Part shown: positions 41,700-49,720 of the stretch, piece by piece
Layout: each line of letters opens with the position of its first letter
How positions within the stretch are numbered: position 1 is the first letter of the stretch
Source of the DNA: JALHSW01 sp963720675
GTDB taxonomy: Bacteria > Actinomycetota > Acidimicrobiia > IMCC26256 > PALSA-555
Length of the DNA stretch: 64,000 nucleotides
Reading direction: 5' to 3'
Assembly: GCA_963720675.1 (NCBI GenBank)
Contig: CAVRGH010000010.1
Coordinates: forward strand, 806,001-870,000
The notes under the pieces: generated by a model
The model's database searches: none
What the model saw: only the letters and a program-made list of their open reading frames with translations
What the model was told of the DNA's origin: nothing
Translations under genes and position numbers: made by a program

Positions 41700-42839
41700 G
41701 TGAGCTCCGCCAGCGATCCCGGCGCGCCGACCCGGGGGCTTCGGATCCTGATCCTCACCGCGGCGTACCTCCCCTGGATGGGTGGGATCGAGATCCTCAT
41801 CTCCCAGCTCGTGCCGCTGCTTCGGGAGCGCGGCCACGATGCCGTCGTCATCACCTCCCATATCGCCGACTCGCCGCCGGGGATCGACGACGTCGACGGC
41901 GTGCCGGTCCTGCGCGTCGCGACGAACCACGCGGTGGCGCAGCATGACCCGGCGAAGATCCTCGCCATCCAGCACCAGATCGCCGACTTCACGCAGCAGT
42001 TCGCACCCGACCTCGTCCACTCACACGACTGCGGAGCACTCCTCTGGCTGTATCGACGCGCCCTTCGACGTCACCGCCACCCCGCCGTCGTCACGCTGCA
42101 CAACGTGATGTCCGAACATGTCGAGGGGTCGCTCGAGGTGCTGTGGAAGCTGGTGCGCGAGGCCGACTGGGTGACCGGGGTCTCCCAGTCCGTCGTCGAC
42201 GACACGCTCGCGATGGAACCCGAAGTGGCAGACCACATCTCGCTCGTCCGCAACGGCGTCCAGGCGCCGGCGCGGCTCTCCCGTCCGATAGCCGTCGACG
42301 GACCGCCCCGGCTGCTGTGCATCGGTCGTCTCGTCGAGCAGAAGGGCTTCGACCGAGCGCTGGCTGCGGTGGCGCGTCTCACGGACCGACACCCCGAGAT
42401 CCACCTCACGATCGCGGGCATCGGGCCCGACCAGGGCGCGCTCGTCGACCAGGCCCACCGGCTCGGCATCGCCGACCGGGTCGAGTTTCTCGGGCTCGTC
42501 GAGCATGAGCGCATCCCGGACCTCCTGGACGACTGCACCATGCTCCTCATGCCCTCGCGGTACGAGGGCCTGCCCCTGGTGGCGCTCGAAGCGGCATGGA
42601 TGGCCCGTCCGGTCGTCGGCGCCGCCGCGCCAGGCCTCTCCGACGCCGTGAGCAGCGAGACCGGCGTACTCCTCGACGTCGCCGACACGGCCGCCTTCGC
42701 CGCTGCGATCGACAAGCTGCTCACCGATCGGACCCGGGCCCGAGCCCTGGGCGATCGCGCCCGAGAGCTCGTCGCACGCGACTGGTCGCTCGCCGCCTGC
42801 GCCGACGCCTACGAAGCCCTGTATCGGCGCCTTCTATGA
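41700..42839 (+). CDS. Glycosyltransferase family 4 protein
   Basis: A 379-residue GT-B glycosyltransferase. The N-terminal acceptor domain begins RILILTAAYLPWMGGIEILI; the donor domain has CIGRLVEQKGFDRAL and the GT4 motif LMPSRYEGLPLVALEA (Glu pair for nucleotide sugar). It transfers a sugar from an NDP-donor with retention. GTG 41700 follows GAGAGGA; an ATG at 41667 would add 11 residues. It is the first gene of an accessory cluster with PqqD-like, HPr-kinase-like and GT2-fusion genes, so its target may be a peptide or surface glycan (inference). Confidence 0.85.
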   Translation: MSSASDPGAPTRGLRILILTAAYLPWMGGIEILISQLVPLLRERGHDAVVITSHIADSPPGIDDVDGVPVLRVATNHAVAQHDPAKILAIQHQIADFTQQFAPDLVHSHDCGALLWLYRRALRRHRHPAVVTLHNVMSEHVEGSLEVLWKLVREADWVTGVSQSVVDDTLAMEPEVADHISLVRNGVQAPARLSRPIAVDGPPRLLCIGRLVEQKGFDRALAAVARLTDRHPEIHLTIAGIGPDQGALVDQAHRLGIADRVEFLGLVEHERIPDLLDDCTMLLMPSRYEGLPLVALEAAWMARPVVGAAAPGLSDAVSSETGVLLDVADTAAFAAAIDKLLTDRTRARALGDRARELVARDWSLAACADAYEALYRRLL

Positions 42840-42840
42840 T
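42835..42840 (+). promoter_or_regulatory. -10 box upstream of the PqqD-like gene
   Basis: Consensus TATGAT overlapping the stop codon of the glycosyltransferase gene. No clear -35 was seen. The leader would carry GGAGG (42871-42875). Confidence 0.45.
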
Positions 42841-42879
42841 GGGCGGTCCGCTACACGCACTCGTTCGCTGGGAGGACCG

Positions 42880-43309
42880 GTGCCCATGATCGTCCGGGTC
42901 AACCCGTGGGTCACACACGAGCGCCTGGACGACCAGGTCCTCGCGATCCACCTCGAGACCGGTGCGTACTTCGCGCTCGACGACGTCGCCGCCGAATGCT
43001 GGACGGCGTCGGTCGGCCGGGGCCTCGCTCGAGGACGTCGCGGCCCAAGTCGCCACCCGCTACCAGATCGACCCGGCCACCGCCCGCTCCGACGTCGAGC
43101 GCTTCGCGCAGGACCTCGCGACCGAGCGTCTCGTGGAGCTCGACGAGGCCTCGGACGCCACGGCCCCGGCCCCGCTCGAACCGGTCGCCACCAGGCTCCC
43201 GTACGTCGCGCCCACCGTCCAGAAGTACGACGATCTCGAAGACCTGCTCCTGCTGGACCCGATCCACGAGGTCGACGAGGCCGGATGGCCCGTTCCGCTC
43301 GCCGAGTGA
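42880..43309 (+). CDS. PqqD-like peptide chaperone with a long C-terminal tail, apparent frameshift
   Basis: The first part (VRVNPWVTHERLDDQVLAIH, then TGAYFALDDVAAECWTA) is the PqqD beta-sheet. The second part (GASLEDVAAQVATRYQIDPA to the stop at 43309) is its helical half, in the +1 frame. One extra G at about 43015 (GTCGGCCGG) accounts for the break. PqqD domains bind leader peptides for modifying enzymes. After the domain, a tail of about 35 residues contains QKYDDLEDLLLLDPIHEVDE and GWP, resembling motifs I recall from small precursor-like proteins beside HPr-kinase-like genes. Start is GTG 42880 or ATG 42886 after GGAGG. Confidence 0.75.
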
Positions 43310-43331
43310 CGCCCTGACGAGCAGCCCGCCC

Positions 43332-44357
43332 GTGGCGGCCCGCGCGATCGACGAGTTCGTCGAAGGCACGGTCGACGCGTTCCACCGTGCGGTTGCCGCG
43401 ATCGACACCCCTGTCGACTCGACCGTGCGGCTCGCCGAGCGCCACCTCGCCGTCCGGTTCGCCGCGCCGACCCTGAGCGAGCGGTTCGAGGCGGCGCTCA
43501 CCCGCCGCTCCGTCGCGCACGTCGCCGCGCCCGACTTCACGATCGGGTGCTGGGACCGCGTCGCCACCGGGGTCGCACCACCGCCGCCGCCGTGGTCGAA
43601 CGACGACTTCCTGCCCCGGGGCAGGATCCGGGGGCTCACCGAGGGGACCGTCCGGGCGACGTACGAGACGTGGTCGCGCGTCCTCTACCTCTACGACCGC
43701 GACCGTTCGATCGCGCTGATGCACGCGGCCGACGCTGCGTTGGTGCCGCGCTGGGTCGACCGGGCGCCGTTCCGGACCCTCCTGACCTGGTGGGCCGCCG
43801 ACCATGGTCTGGCGTTCCTCCACGCCTCGAGCGTCGCCACCGACGCGGGCGCCGTCGCGATCGCCGGTGCGTCCGGTTCGGGCAAGTCGACGACCGCGCT
43901 CGCGTGCCTCGCCGCCGGCATGTTCTTGCTCGGCGACGATGCCTGCCTCGTCGACCCGTTTCCGTCGCCGGTCGCCTACTCGGTGTACGGACGGGCCAAG
44001 CTCGAACCCGACGCGCTCGAGCGTCTCCCCGAGCTCGGCGCCCTTGCCGTCGACCGTCATGCCGAGCAGGTCCTGCTCGACCCGGGCGAGCTCCTCGCGC
44101 CCGCGGCGCCCCTGCGCGCGATCCTGATCCCACACGTCACCGGCGAACGCAAGACTCGTGTCGTGCCGCTCGCACCTGCGGACGCGATGCACGTGCTCGT
44201 CCCCAGCTCGATGCTGGAGGGCGGCGGGATCGGCGGCGGGACCCTGCAGACCATGGGGAACCTCGTCCGCACGCTCCCCTGCTTCCGGCTCGAGCTGGGT
44301 CATGACCTGAATGGCGTGGTCGGGACGGTCCGCGCCACCCTGGAGGCGACGGCATGA
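43332..44357 (+). CDS. HPr kinase-like P-loop protein (HprK family relative)
   Basis: A 341-residue protein. Its C-terminal half has an HprK-like nucleotide-binding core: HASSVATDAGAVAIAGASGS leading to Walker A GASGSGKST near residue 178, then FLLGDDACLV with paired Asp. The N-terminal 170 residues are unassigned. Similar proteins in lasso-peptide clusters (for example the paeninodin kinase) phosphorylate a peptide. GTG 43332 is chosen 22 bp after the PqqD-like gene, without a strong ribosome site. The ATGA stop overlap couples it to the GT2-fusion gene. Confidence 0.8.
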   Translation: MAARAIDEFVEGTVDAFHRAVAAIDTPVDSTVRLAERHLAVRFAAPTLSERFEAALTRRSVAHVAAPDFTIGCWDRVATGVAPPPPPWSNDDFLPRGRIRGLTEGTVRATYETWSRVLYLYDRDRSIALMHAADAALVPRWVDRAPFRTLLTWWAADHGLAFLHASSVATDAGAVAIAGASGSGKSTTALACLAAGMFLLGDDACLVDPFPSPVAYSVYGRAKLEPDALERLPELGALAVDRHAEQVLLDPGELLAPAAPLRAILIPHVTGERKTRVVPLAPADAMHVLVPSSMLEGGGIGGGTLQTMGNLVRTLPCFRLELGHDLNGVVGTVRATLEATA

Positions 44358-46633
44358 GCGCACCCACACTCGCGGTCAGCGCGCTCATCGCGGTGCGCGA
44401 CGGCGGGCAGTATCTGCGGGAGGCCGTCGACAGCGTTCTCGCCCAGAGCCGCCCTGCCGACGAGGTGGTCGTCGTCGACGACGGCTCCGTCGACGACACC
44501 TCCGAGGTCCTCGCGTCGTACGGCTCGGCGCTCCGGGTCTTCCGGTACGAGGCGTCCGGGTATGCGGTCGCCATCAACCGCGGGGTCGAGCACGCGCGTC
44601 ACGATGTCATCGCCTGCCTCGACGCCGACGACTACTGGGACCCGGACGCCATCGCCGTGCGCCTGGAGCGCCTGTGCGCGCCCGATGCACCGGATGCCGT
44701 CGCGGGACGCATGGTGCAGTTCCTGAGCCCCGAGCTCGCTGCCGACGGGCGCCGGTTCCGGTTCGACCCGGGCCCGACTGCGGTGACGTTGTTCCAGACC
44801 ACGCTCATTCGCCGTGAGGCCTTCGCCCGAGTCGGCCCGCTCGATGCGACGCTCCCGACGTCGGCGAACCTCGACTGGTTGTCACGTGCGCGCGCCGCCG
44901 GCATCACGGTCGCCACCGTCGACGACGTGGTCGCGCATCGCCGCATCCACCGGAGCAACTTGGGGATCCGCCTCGCCGAACGGAAGCACGCCGATCTCAT
45001 CCGCATCGTCCGCGCCCACCACGTGCGGACGCAGCCCGACGGGTCACGAGACACCGGAGCGATGATCACCGCTGCGGGACTCTCCGGCCGCATGTCGCCC
45101 GAGCAGCGCCTCCTGCTGCGGGCCGTGCTCCTCGACGGCGAGCCCGCCAGCACCGCGTGGCTCGAGTGGCGGGCGTCGGTCGACCTCGACGACATCGACG
45201 GCTACTCCAACCGCCTCCTGCCGCTCCTCGCCCGGCGCTTGAGCGAGCTCGCGCCCGAGGACGACCTGCGCGCACGTGTGCGCGGCATCTACCGACACAC
45301 GTGGGCCAAGAACCAGCTCCTGTGGCTCAACGCAGCCCCGGTGCTCGAGGCGTTCCGGGCGGCCGACGTCCCCGTGCTCCTCCTCAAAGGCGCGGCGTTG
45401 GTCGAGGCCTACGGCGGCGACTGGGGCGCCCGCCCGATGTACGACGTCGATGTGCTCGTCCCCCCGTCACGAGCCGGGGTGGCGCTCGACGTCCTCGCGA
45501 CTCGGGGCTGGGTCCCGGAGCAGTCCATGACCTACGAGTGGATCAGGTCCCGGGCCCTCCCCCGCCGCCACGCCTGGGGGTTCCAGCACGACGACGAAGG
45601 ACGCCTCGACCTGCACTGGCACGCGATGCCCCGAGCGGTCGGCCCGAGCGCCGACGTCGGCTTCTGGCGCTCGGCTCGTCCGCTCGAGTTCGGCGGGGTG
45701 CGGGCGCTCGCCCTCGACGTCCCGAACTCGCTCCTCCAGCTGCTCGTGCACGGCGCCGGGTCCGGGCCCACGACGCCCCCCGTGCAGTGGGTCGCGGACG
45801 GCGTCCTCGTCATGCGCACGGCCGACCCGGCTGCGATCGCCGACACCCTCGCCGGGCGGGCGCGCGAGTTCCACGTCCTGCACATCGTCGAGGCCTGCCT
45901 GGAGGTGATCGTCGACCTGCTCGACGAGCCGGCCGCCAAGACGCTGCTCGCGGGGGTGACCCAGACCCGGCCGACGACGACGGAGCGCGCGACCCTGTCG
46001 TCGTCCCGCTCGGTCGCCGGGATCGTCCTCGGCGAAGCGCGCCGCTACACCGCCGGCGACACCGGTACGGTCCGAGGCACCGTCGCCCTCGCGACCGATC
46101 GTCTCGGTCTCCCGCTCGCGGCCCGCCGCAACGCCGCGATCGCCTACGGGGCGACCGGGCGACTCCCGATCGTCGCCCGAGCCGCTCGGCGCCTCGGGGG
46201 GAGCTTCGTGCGGTCTCCCACGACGCCCCCGGAGGTCGGGCCCGGCACCGTCCTCGACTTCACCGACCCGAGCACCGCCGACCGCCATGCCGGCCCTGGA
46301 TGGGACTGGACCGGCGTCCAGGGGGCCGAGACCCGCGGCGCCGAGGCGCGCCTCGTCCTCCCGCTCGCCGCGGCAGCCCGCCGCCGCGACCTCGTGCTGC
46401 GCCTCACGCTCCAGGGCCTGCCCTCGCCGACGACGCTCGACGTCTTCGCCAACGAGTCGCGGTGCGCACGCGTCGCGATCGGAACAGAACCGACGACGAC
46501 CGACGTGCGCGTCCCCGCCAGCGTTGCGCAGCGCTTCGCTCCGCTCGAGCTGTCCCTGCGCACGGCGCCCGGCGGACGACTCCGTCGTCGCGGGCGGGTC
46601 CGAGCGCGTCTCCTCCGCGTCGAGCTCTCCTAG
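44354..46633 (+). CDS. GT2 glycosyltransferase fused to a nucleotidyltransferase-like (PF14907-type) domain
   Basis: A 759-residue, three-part protein. Residues 1-230 form a GT2 glycosyltransferase (VSALIAVRDGGQYLREAVDS, VVVDDGSVDD and the DxD-like CLDADDYWDP). Residues about 310-560 match the uncharacterised nucleotidyltransferase family: VPVLLLKGAALVEAYGGDWG then RPMYDVDVLV, with the paired Asp of the polymerase-beta fold. Residues about 620-759 are a beta-sandwich with carbohydrate-binding-like pattern (VLDFTDPSTADRHAGPGWDW). No membrane helix was seen. It closes the cluster and overlaps hflX by 4 bp tail to tail. The fused activities could attach a sugar and a nucleotide to one target (inference). 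Confidence 0.8.
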   Translation: MSAPTLAVSALIAVRDGGQYLREAVDSVLAQSRPADEVVVVDDGSVDDTSEVLASYGSALRVFRYEASGYAVAINRGVEHARHDVIACLDADDYWDPDAIAVRLERLCAPDAPDAVAGRMVQFLSPELAADGRRFRFDPGPTAVTLFQTTLIRREAFARVGPLDATLPTSANLDWLSRARAAGITVATVDDVVAHRRIHRSNLGIRLAERKHADLIRIVRAHHVRTQPDGSRDTGAMITAAGLSGRMSPEQRLLLRAVLLDGEPASTAWLEWRASVDLDDIDGYSNRLLPLLARRLSELAPEDDLRARVRGIYRHTWAKNQLLWLNAAPVLEAFRAADVPVLLLKGAALVEAYGGDWGARPMYDVDVLVPPSRAGVALDVLATRGWVPEQSMTYEWIRSRALPRRHAWGFQHDDEGRLDLHWHAMPRAVGPSADVGFWRSARPLEFGGVRALALDVPNSLLQLLVHGAGSGPTTPPVQWVADGVLVMRTADPAAIADTLAGRAREFHVLHIVEACLEVIVDLLDEPAAKTLLAGVTQTRPTTTERATLSSSRSVAGIVLGEARRYTAGDTGTVRGTVALATDRLGLPLAARRNAAIAYGATGRLPIVARAARRLGGSFVRSPTTPPEVGPGTVLDFTDPSTADRHAGPGWDWTGVQGAETRGAEARLVLPLAAAARRRDLVLRLTLQGLPSPTTLDVFANESRCARVAIGTEPTTTDVRVPASVAQRFAPLELSLRTAPGGRLRRRGRVRARLLRVELS

Positions 46634-47946
46634 CTCGCTGAGCTCGCCCAGTACTCGCGGAAGCGCTCCGCGTCGGCAGCGCCGAGCCGGGCGTGGACGC
46701 GGGTGCCCTCCTCGGCGTGCACCTCCACGAGCACCTCACCGTCGCGGTGCAACGCCGCGAGGACGTCGCCCCGGTCATACGGCACGACCAGCTCGACGGG
46801 GGCAGACAGGGCGCGAAGCCGATCCCCGATCGCCCCGACCAGCTCGTCGACGCCCTCGCCCGTGCGCGCCGAGACCGCCACGGTCCCCGGAGCCCGGGTC
46901 AGCTCACGCACCCGATCCGGCTCCGCGGCGTCGACCTTGTTGACGACGAGTAGCTCCGGGAGGTCGCCCGCGTCGATCTCGTCGAGCACGGAGCGCACCG
47001 CGGCGATCTGGGCCTCGGCGTCGGGCGCGGTCGCGTCGACGACGTGGACCAGCAGGTCGGCCTCCCGGACCTCTTCGAGCGTCGATTGGAACGCCTCGAC
47101 GAGCTGGTGCGGCAGGCGCTGCACGAACCCGACCGTGTCGGAGCACAGCACGGTCTCGCCGCCGGGGAGCCGGAGCTTGCGGGTCGTGGGGTCGAGCGTC
47201 GAGAACAATCGGTTCTCGACCAGCACGTCGGCGTCGGTGAGCCGGTTGAGCAACGTCGACTTGCCGGCGTTCGTGTAGCCCACCAGCGAGATCGTCGGCA
47301 CGGCCCGGCGATGCCGCGCCTTGCGCTGGGTCGCGCGCGTCCCCGCGACCCGTTTGAGCTCGTGCTCGAGCTTGCTGACGCGCTTCTGGATCCGCCGGCG
47401 GTCGATCTCGAGCTTCGTCTCCCCGGGACCGCGCCGGGTCCCGATGCCACCGGCCTGCTGACTCAGCTGCAGCCCGCGACCGCGCAGACGCGGCATCAGG
47501 TACCGGTACTGCGCGAGCTCGACCTGCAACATGCCGACCTGACTCGTCGCGTGCTGGGCGAAGATGTCGAGGATCAGCGCGACGCGGTCGACGACGTCGA
47601 CGGCGAGGAGCTGCTCGAGGTTCCGCTGCTGGGCCGGCGTGAGCTCGTCGTCGAACACCACCACGTCGATGTCGAGCGCTTCGGTCAGCTCCCGGAGCTC
47701 CTCGGCCTTGCCCCGGCCGACATACGTCGCCGGATCCGGACGGTCGCGGCGCTGCAACACCGTCTCGACCGGCTGCGCACCCGCGGTGTCGGTGAGGAGT
47801 GCCAGCTCCGCGAGCGAACGTTCGGCCTCTTCCGCATCGTGGGACCCGAACCCGGTGCCGACCAGCAACGCTCGCTGCTTCAGGACCTCGAGGTCGACCT
47901 CGGTCGCAGTGAGCCGTCGACGGCCCCGCCCGACGGCTGAGCTCAC
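46630..47946 (-). CDS. hflX: GTPase HflX
   Basis: A 438-residue ribosome-associated GTPase that splits stalled 70S ribosomes under stress. The N-terminal HflX domain (RRDRPDPATYVGRGKAEEL) and glycine-rich linker GRGLQLSQQAGGIGTRRGPG precede the G domain: G1 GYTNAGKST near 222, G3 DTVGF, G4 VVNKVD. The C-terminus is a small alpha/beta domain. It is last in the overlapping miaB-miaA-dapF-hflX operon; its start overlaps the dapF stop by 4 bp. Confidence 0.96.
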   Translation of the reverse strand: MSSAVGRGRRRLTATEVDLEVLKQRALLVGTGFGSHDAEEAERSLAELALLTDTAGAQPVETVLQRRDRPDPATYVGRGKAEELRELTEALDIDVVVFDDELTPAQQRNLEQLLAVDVVDRVALILDIFAQHATSQVGMLQVELAQYRYLMPRLRGRGLQLSQQAGGIGTRRGPGETKLEIDRRRIQKRVSKLEHELKRVAGTRATQRKARHRRAVPTISLVGYTNAGKSTLLNRLTDADVLVENRLFSTLDPTTRKLRLPGGETVLCSDTVGFVQRLPHQLVEAFQSTLEEVREADLLVHVVDATAPDAEAQIAAVRSVLDEIDAGDLPELLVVNKVDAAEPDRVRELTRAPGTVAVSARTGEGVDELVGAIGDRLRALSAPVELVVPYDRGDVLAALHRDGEVLVEVHAEEGTRVHARLGAADAERFREYWASSAS

Positions 47947-48794
47947 GTGACCCCCTCCAGGATCGCGTGCTGGTCGATCTCGGTGTCGAAGACGTGCACC
48001 ACCGGGCCGCCGAGGAGCACGGTGTCACCGAGGGTGACGGTGAGGTCGCCACCCGGCACGTGCACCACGGTGCCGGTGCCGACGAGACCCCGACGATGTG
48101 CCACGGCTGCGGCGGCGCAGGCGCCGGTGCCACACGAGAGGGTCTCACCGACACCGCGCTCCCAGACTCGCATCGTGATGCCGCCATCACCGCTCGGCGC
48201 GACGAACTCGACGTTGGTGCGGTTCGGGAACCGGTCGTCGACCTCGAGGTGCGGACCGTGTTGGGTGACGCGCGCCGTCGCGACGTCGTCGACCAGGAGG
48301 ACGAGGTGCGGGTTGCCCATCCCGGCCGCGTCACCGTGGTACGTGGTCCCGTGGAACGTCGCCTCGAGGTCGAACGCACTCTCCGCGATGAGGGGGATCC
48401 CGGCCGGCGTGAACGTCACCGCGCCCATGTCGGCGGTCGCGCTGCGCAGCACGCCCTGCTGCGTCTGCAGCGCGACCGTGCGGCGCCCACCTCCGGTGTC
48501 GACGACCAGGGATCCGGTACCGCCGAGGCCCTCGCGGACGGCGACCCATGCGAGGCAGCGCACGCCGTTGCCGCTCATCTCGGCGATGCCGCCGTCGGCG
48601 TTGCGCAGCTCCATCGTGCAGTCGGCGCCGTCGACGCCGGGGAGCAGCGTGATCAGCCCGTCGGCGCCGATGCCACGATGCCGGTCGCAGACGGCACGCG
48701 CGAGCTCCGCGCTCGGCGCCGGAGCGCCGTCGAGCGCGACCGTGACGACGAAGTCGTTCCCCGTCGCGTGGAGCTTGCTCAGCCGAACCGTCAT
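47943..48794 (-). CDS. dapF: Diaminopimelate epimerase
   Basis: A 283-residue cofactor-independent epimerase that interconverts LL- and meso-diaminopimelate for peptidoglycan and lysine. Both catalytic Cys are present, in MSGNGVRC and ETLSCGTGACAAA. KLHATGNDFVV is the conserved start. ATG 48794 overlaps the miaA stop by 4 bp; longer frames upstream run into miaA. It completes the same pathway as dapC and dapD at 39617-41632. Confidence 0.96.
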   Translation of the reverse strand: MTVRLSKLHATGNDFVVTVALDGAPAPSAELARAVCDRHRGIGADGLITLLPGVDGADCTMELRNADGGIAEMSGNGVRCLAWVAVREGLGGTGSLVVDTGGGRRTVALQTQQGVLRSATADMGAVTFTPAGIPLIAESAFDLEATFHGTTYHGDAAGMGNPHLVLLVDDVATARVTQHGPHLEVDDRFPNRTNVEFVAPSGDGGITMRVWERGVGETLSCGTGACAAAAVAHRRGLVGTGTVVHVPGGDLTVTLGDTVLLGGPVVHVFDTEIDQHAILEGVT

Positions 48795-49720
48795 CGCCCC
48801 CACAATGCCAGCAGGGCGGGGCCAAGGGCGCAGGGATTGTCGGACGCGGCCAGCCAGGTGACCCTGGGATCCCGCCGGAACCACATGCGTTGGCGGCGCG
48901 CGAACGACCGGGTGCGTCGAGCCATGGCCCCGAATGCGTCGTCGAGGCTGGTCGCGCCGGCAAGGTGCTCGAGCATCTCCCGGTACCCGATGGCCTGGCG
49001 GGCGTTGCGGGAGAGCCCGGACCCGTCGGCCAGCGTTGCGACCTCGTCGACCAGGCCCGCCCGCCGCATCGCGCCGACCCGGGCCTCGATCCGGGTGGCG
49101 AGGACGCCTCGGGGCAACCAGATGCCCACGAGGTGAACGGGGAACGCCGTGGTCCCGAACGCGGCGATCCCGGCACCGAAGGACGAGAACTGCTCACCGG
49201 TGAGGCGGATCACCTCCAGCGCCCGCACGATCCGGCGGGCGTTGTGGGGATCGATCTTCGCCGCGGCTGCCGGGTCGAGCCCTTCGAGCTCCGCGTACGC
49301 CGCCGCGACACCACCGGGCGCGGCGGTGCGGGCCTCGAGCTCGGCGCGCATCGTGAGATCCTCACCGGGGAACCTGAGGTCGTCGACCACCGCCTGCACG
49401 TACAGGCCCGTCCCACCGACGAGGAGCGCACGGCGCCCGCGGGCCTCGATCGCGGCAACTGCGGCGCGGGCCTCGGCCTGGAACCGTGCGACGGAGAAGT
49501 CGTCGCCGGGATCCGCGACGTCGATCATGTGGTGCGGCACCACTGCCCGCTCATCAACGGTTGCCTTGGCGGTTCCGATGTCCATGCCCCGGTACACCTG
49601 CATCGAGTCGATCGACACGATCTCGATGTCGCCGAGCTGCTGCGCGACCTGGAGCGCGAGCATCGATTTCCCCGACGCCGTCGGGCCGACCAGCGCGAGG
49701 TGCGGGCCGCGAGCGTTCAA
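48791..49720 (-). CDS. miaA: tRNA dimethylallyltransferase
   Basis: A 309-residue enzyme that prenylates A37 of tRNAs reading UNN codons. The P-loop is GPTASGKS at residues 12-19; DSMQVYRGMDIGTAK and LVGGTGLYVQAVVDDL are family signatures, and YREMLEHLAG lies in the C-terminal helical part. The start is TTG 49720, overlapping the miaB stop (TTGA). MiaB then methylthiolates the same base, so the gene order follows the pathway partners. Confidence 0.96.
   Translation of the reverse strand: MNARGPHLALVGPTASGKSMLALQVAQQLGDIEIVSIDSMQVYRGMDIGTAKATVDERAVVPHHMIDVADPGDDFSVARFQAEARAAVAAIEARGRRALLVGGTGLYVQAVVDDLRFPGEDLTMRAELEARTAAPGGVAAAYAELEGLDPAAAAKIDPHNARRIVRALEVIRLTGEQFSSFGAGIAAFGTTAFPVHLVGIWLPRGVLATRIEARVGAMRRAGLVDEVATLADGSGLSRNARQAIGYREMLEHLAGATSLDDAFGAMARRTRSFARRQRMWFRRDPRVTWLAASDNPCALGPALLALWGR

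Noticed and set aside
41700..46633. Canonical lasso-peptide cluster
   Set aside because: No asparagine-synthetase-like cyclase, no B2 transglutaminase-type protease and no free-standing precursor gene were found in or next to the cluster.
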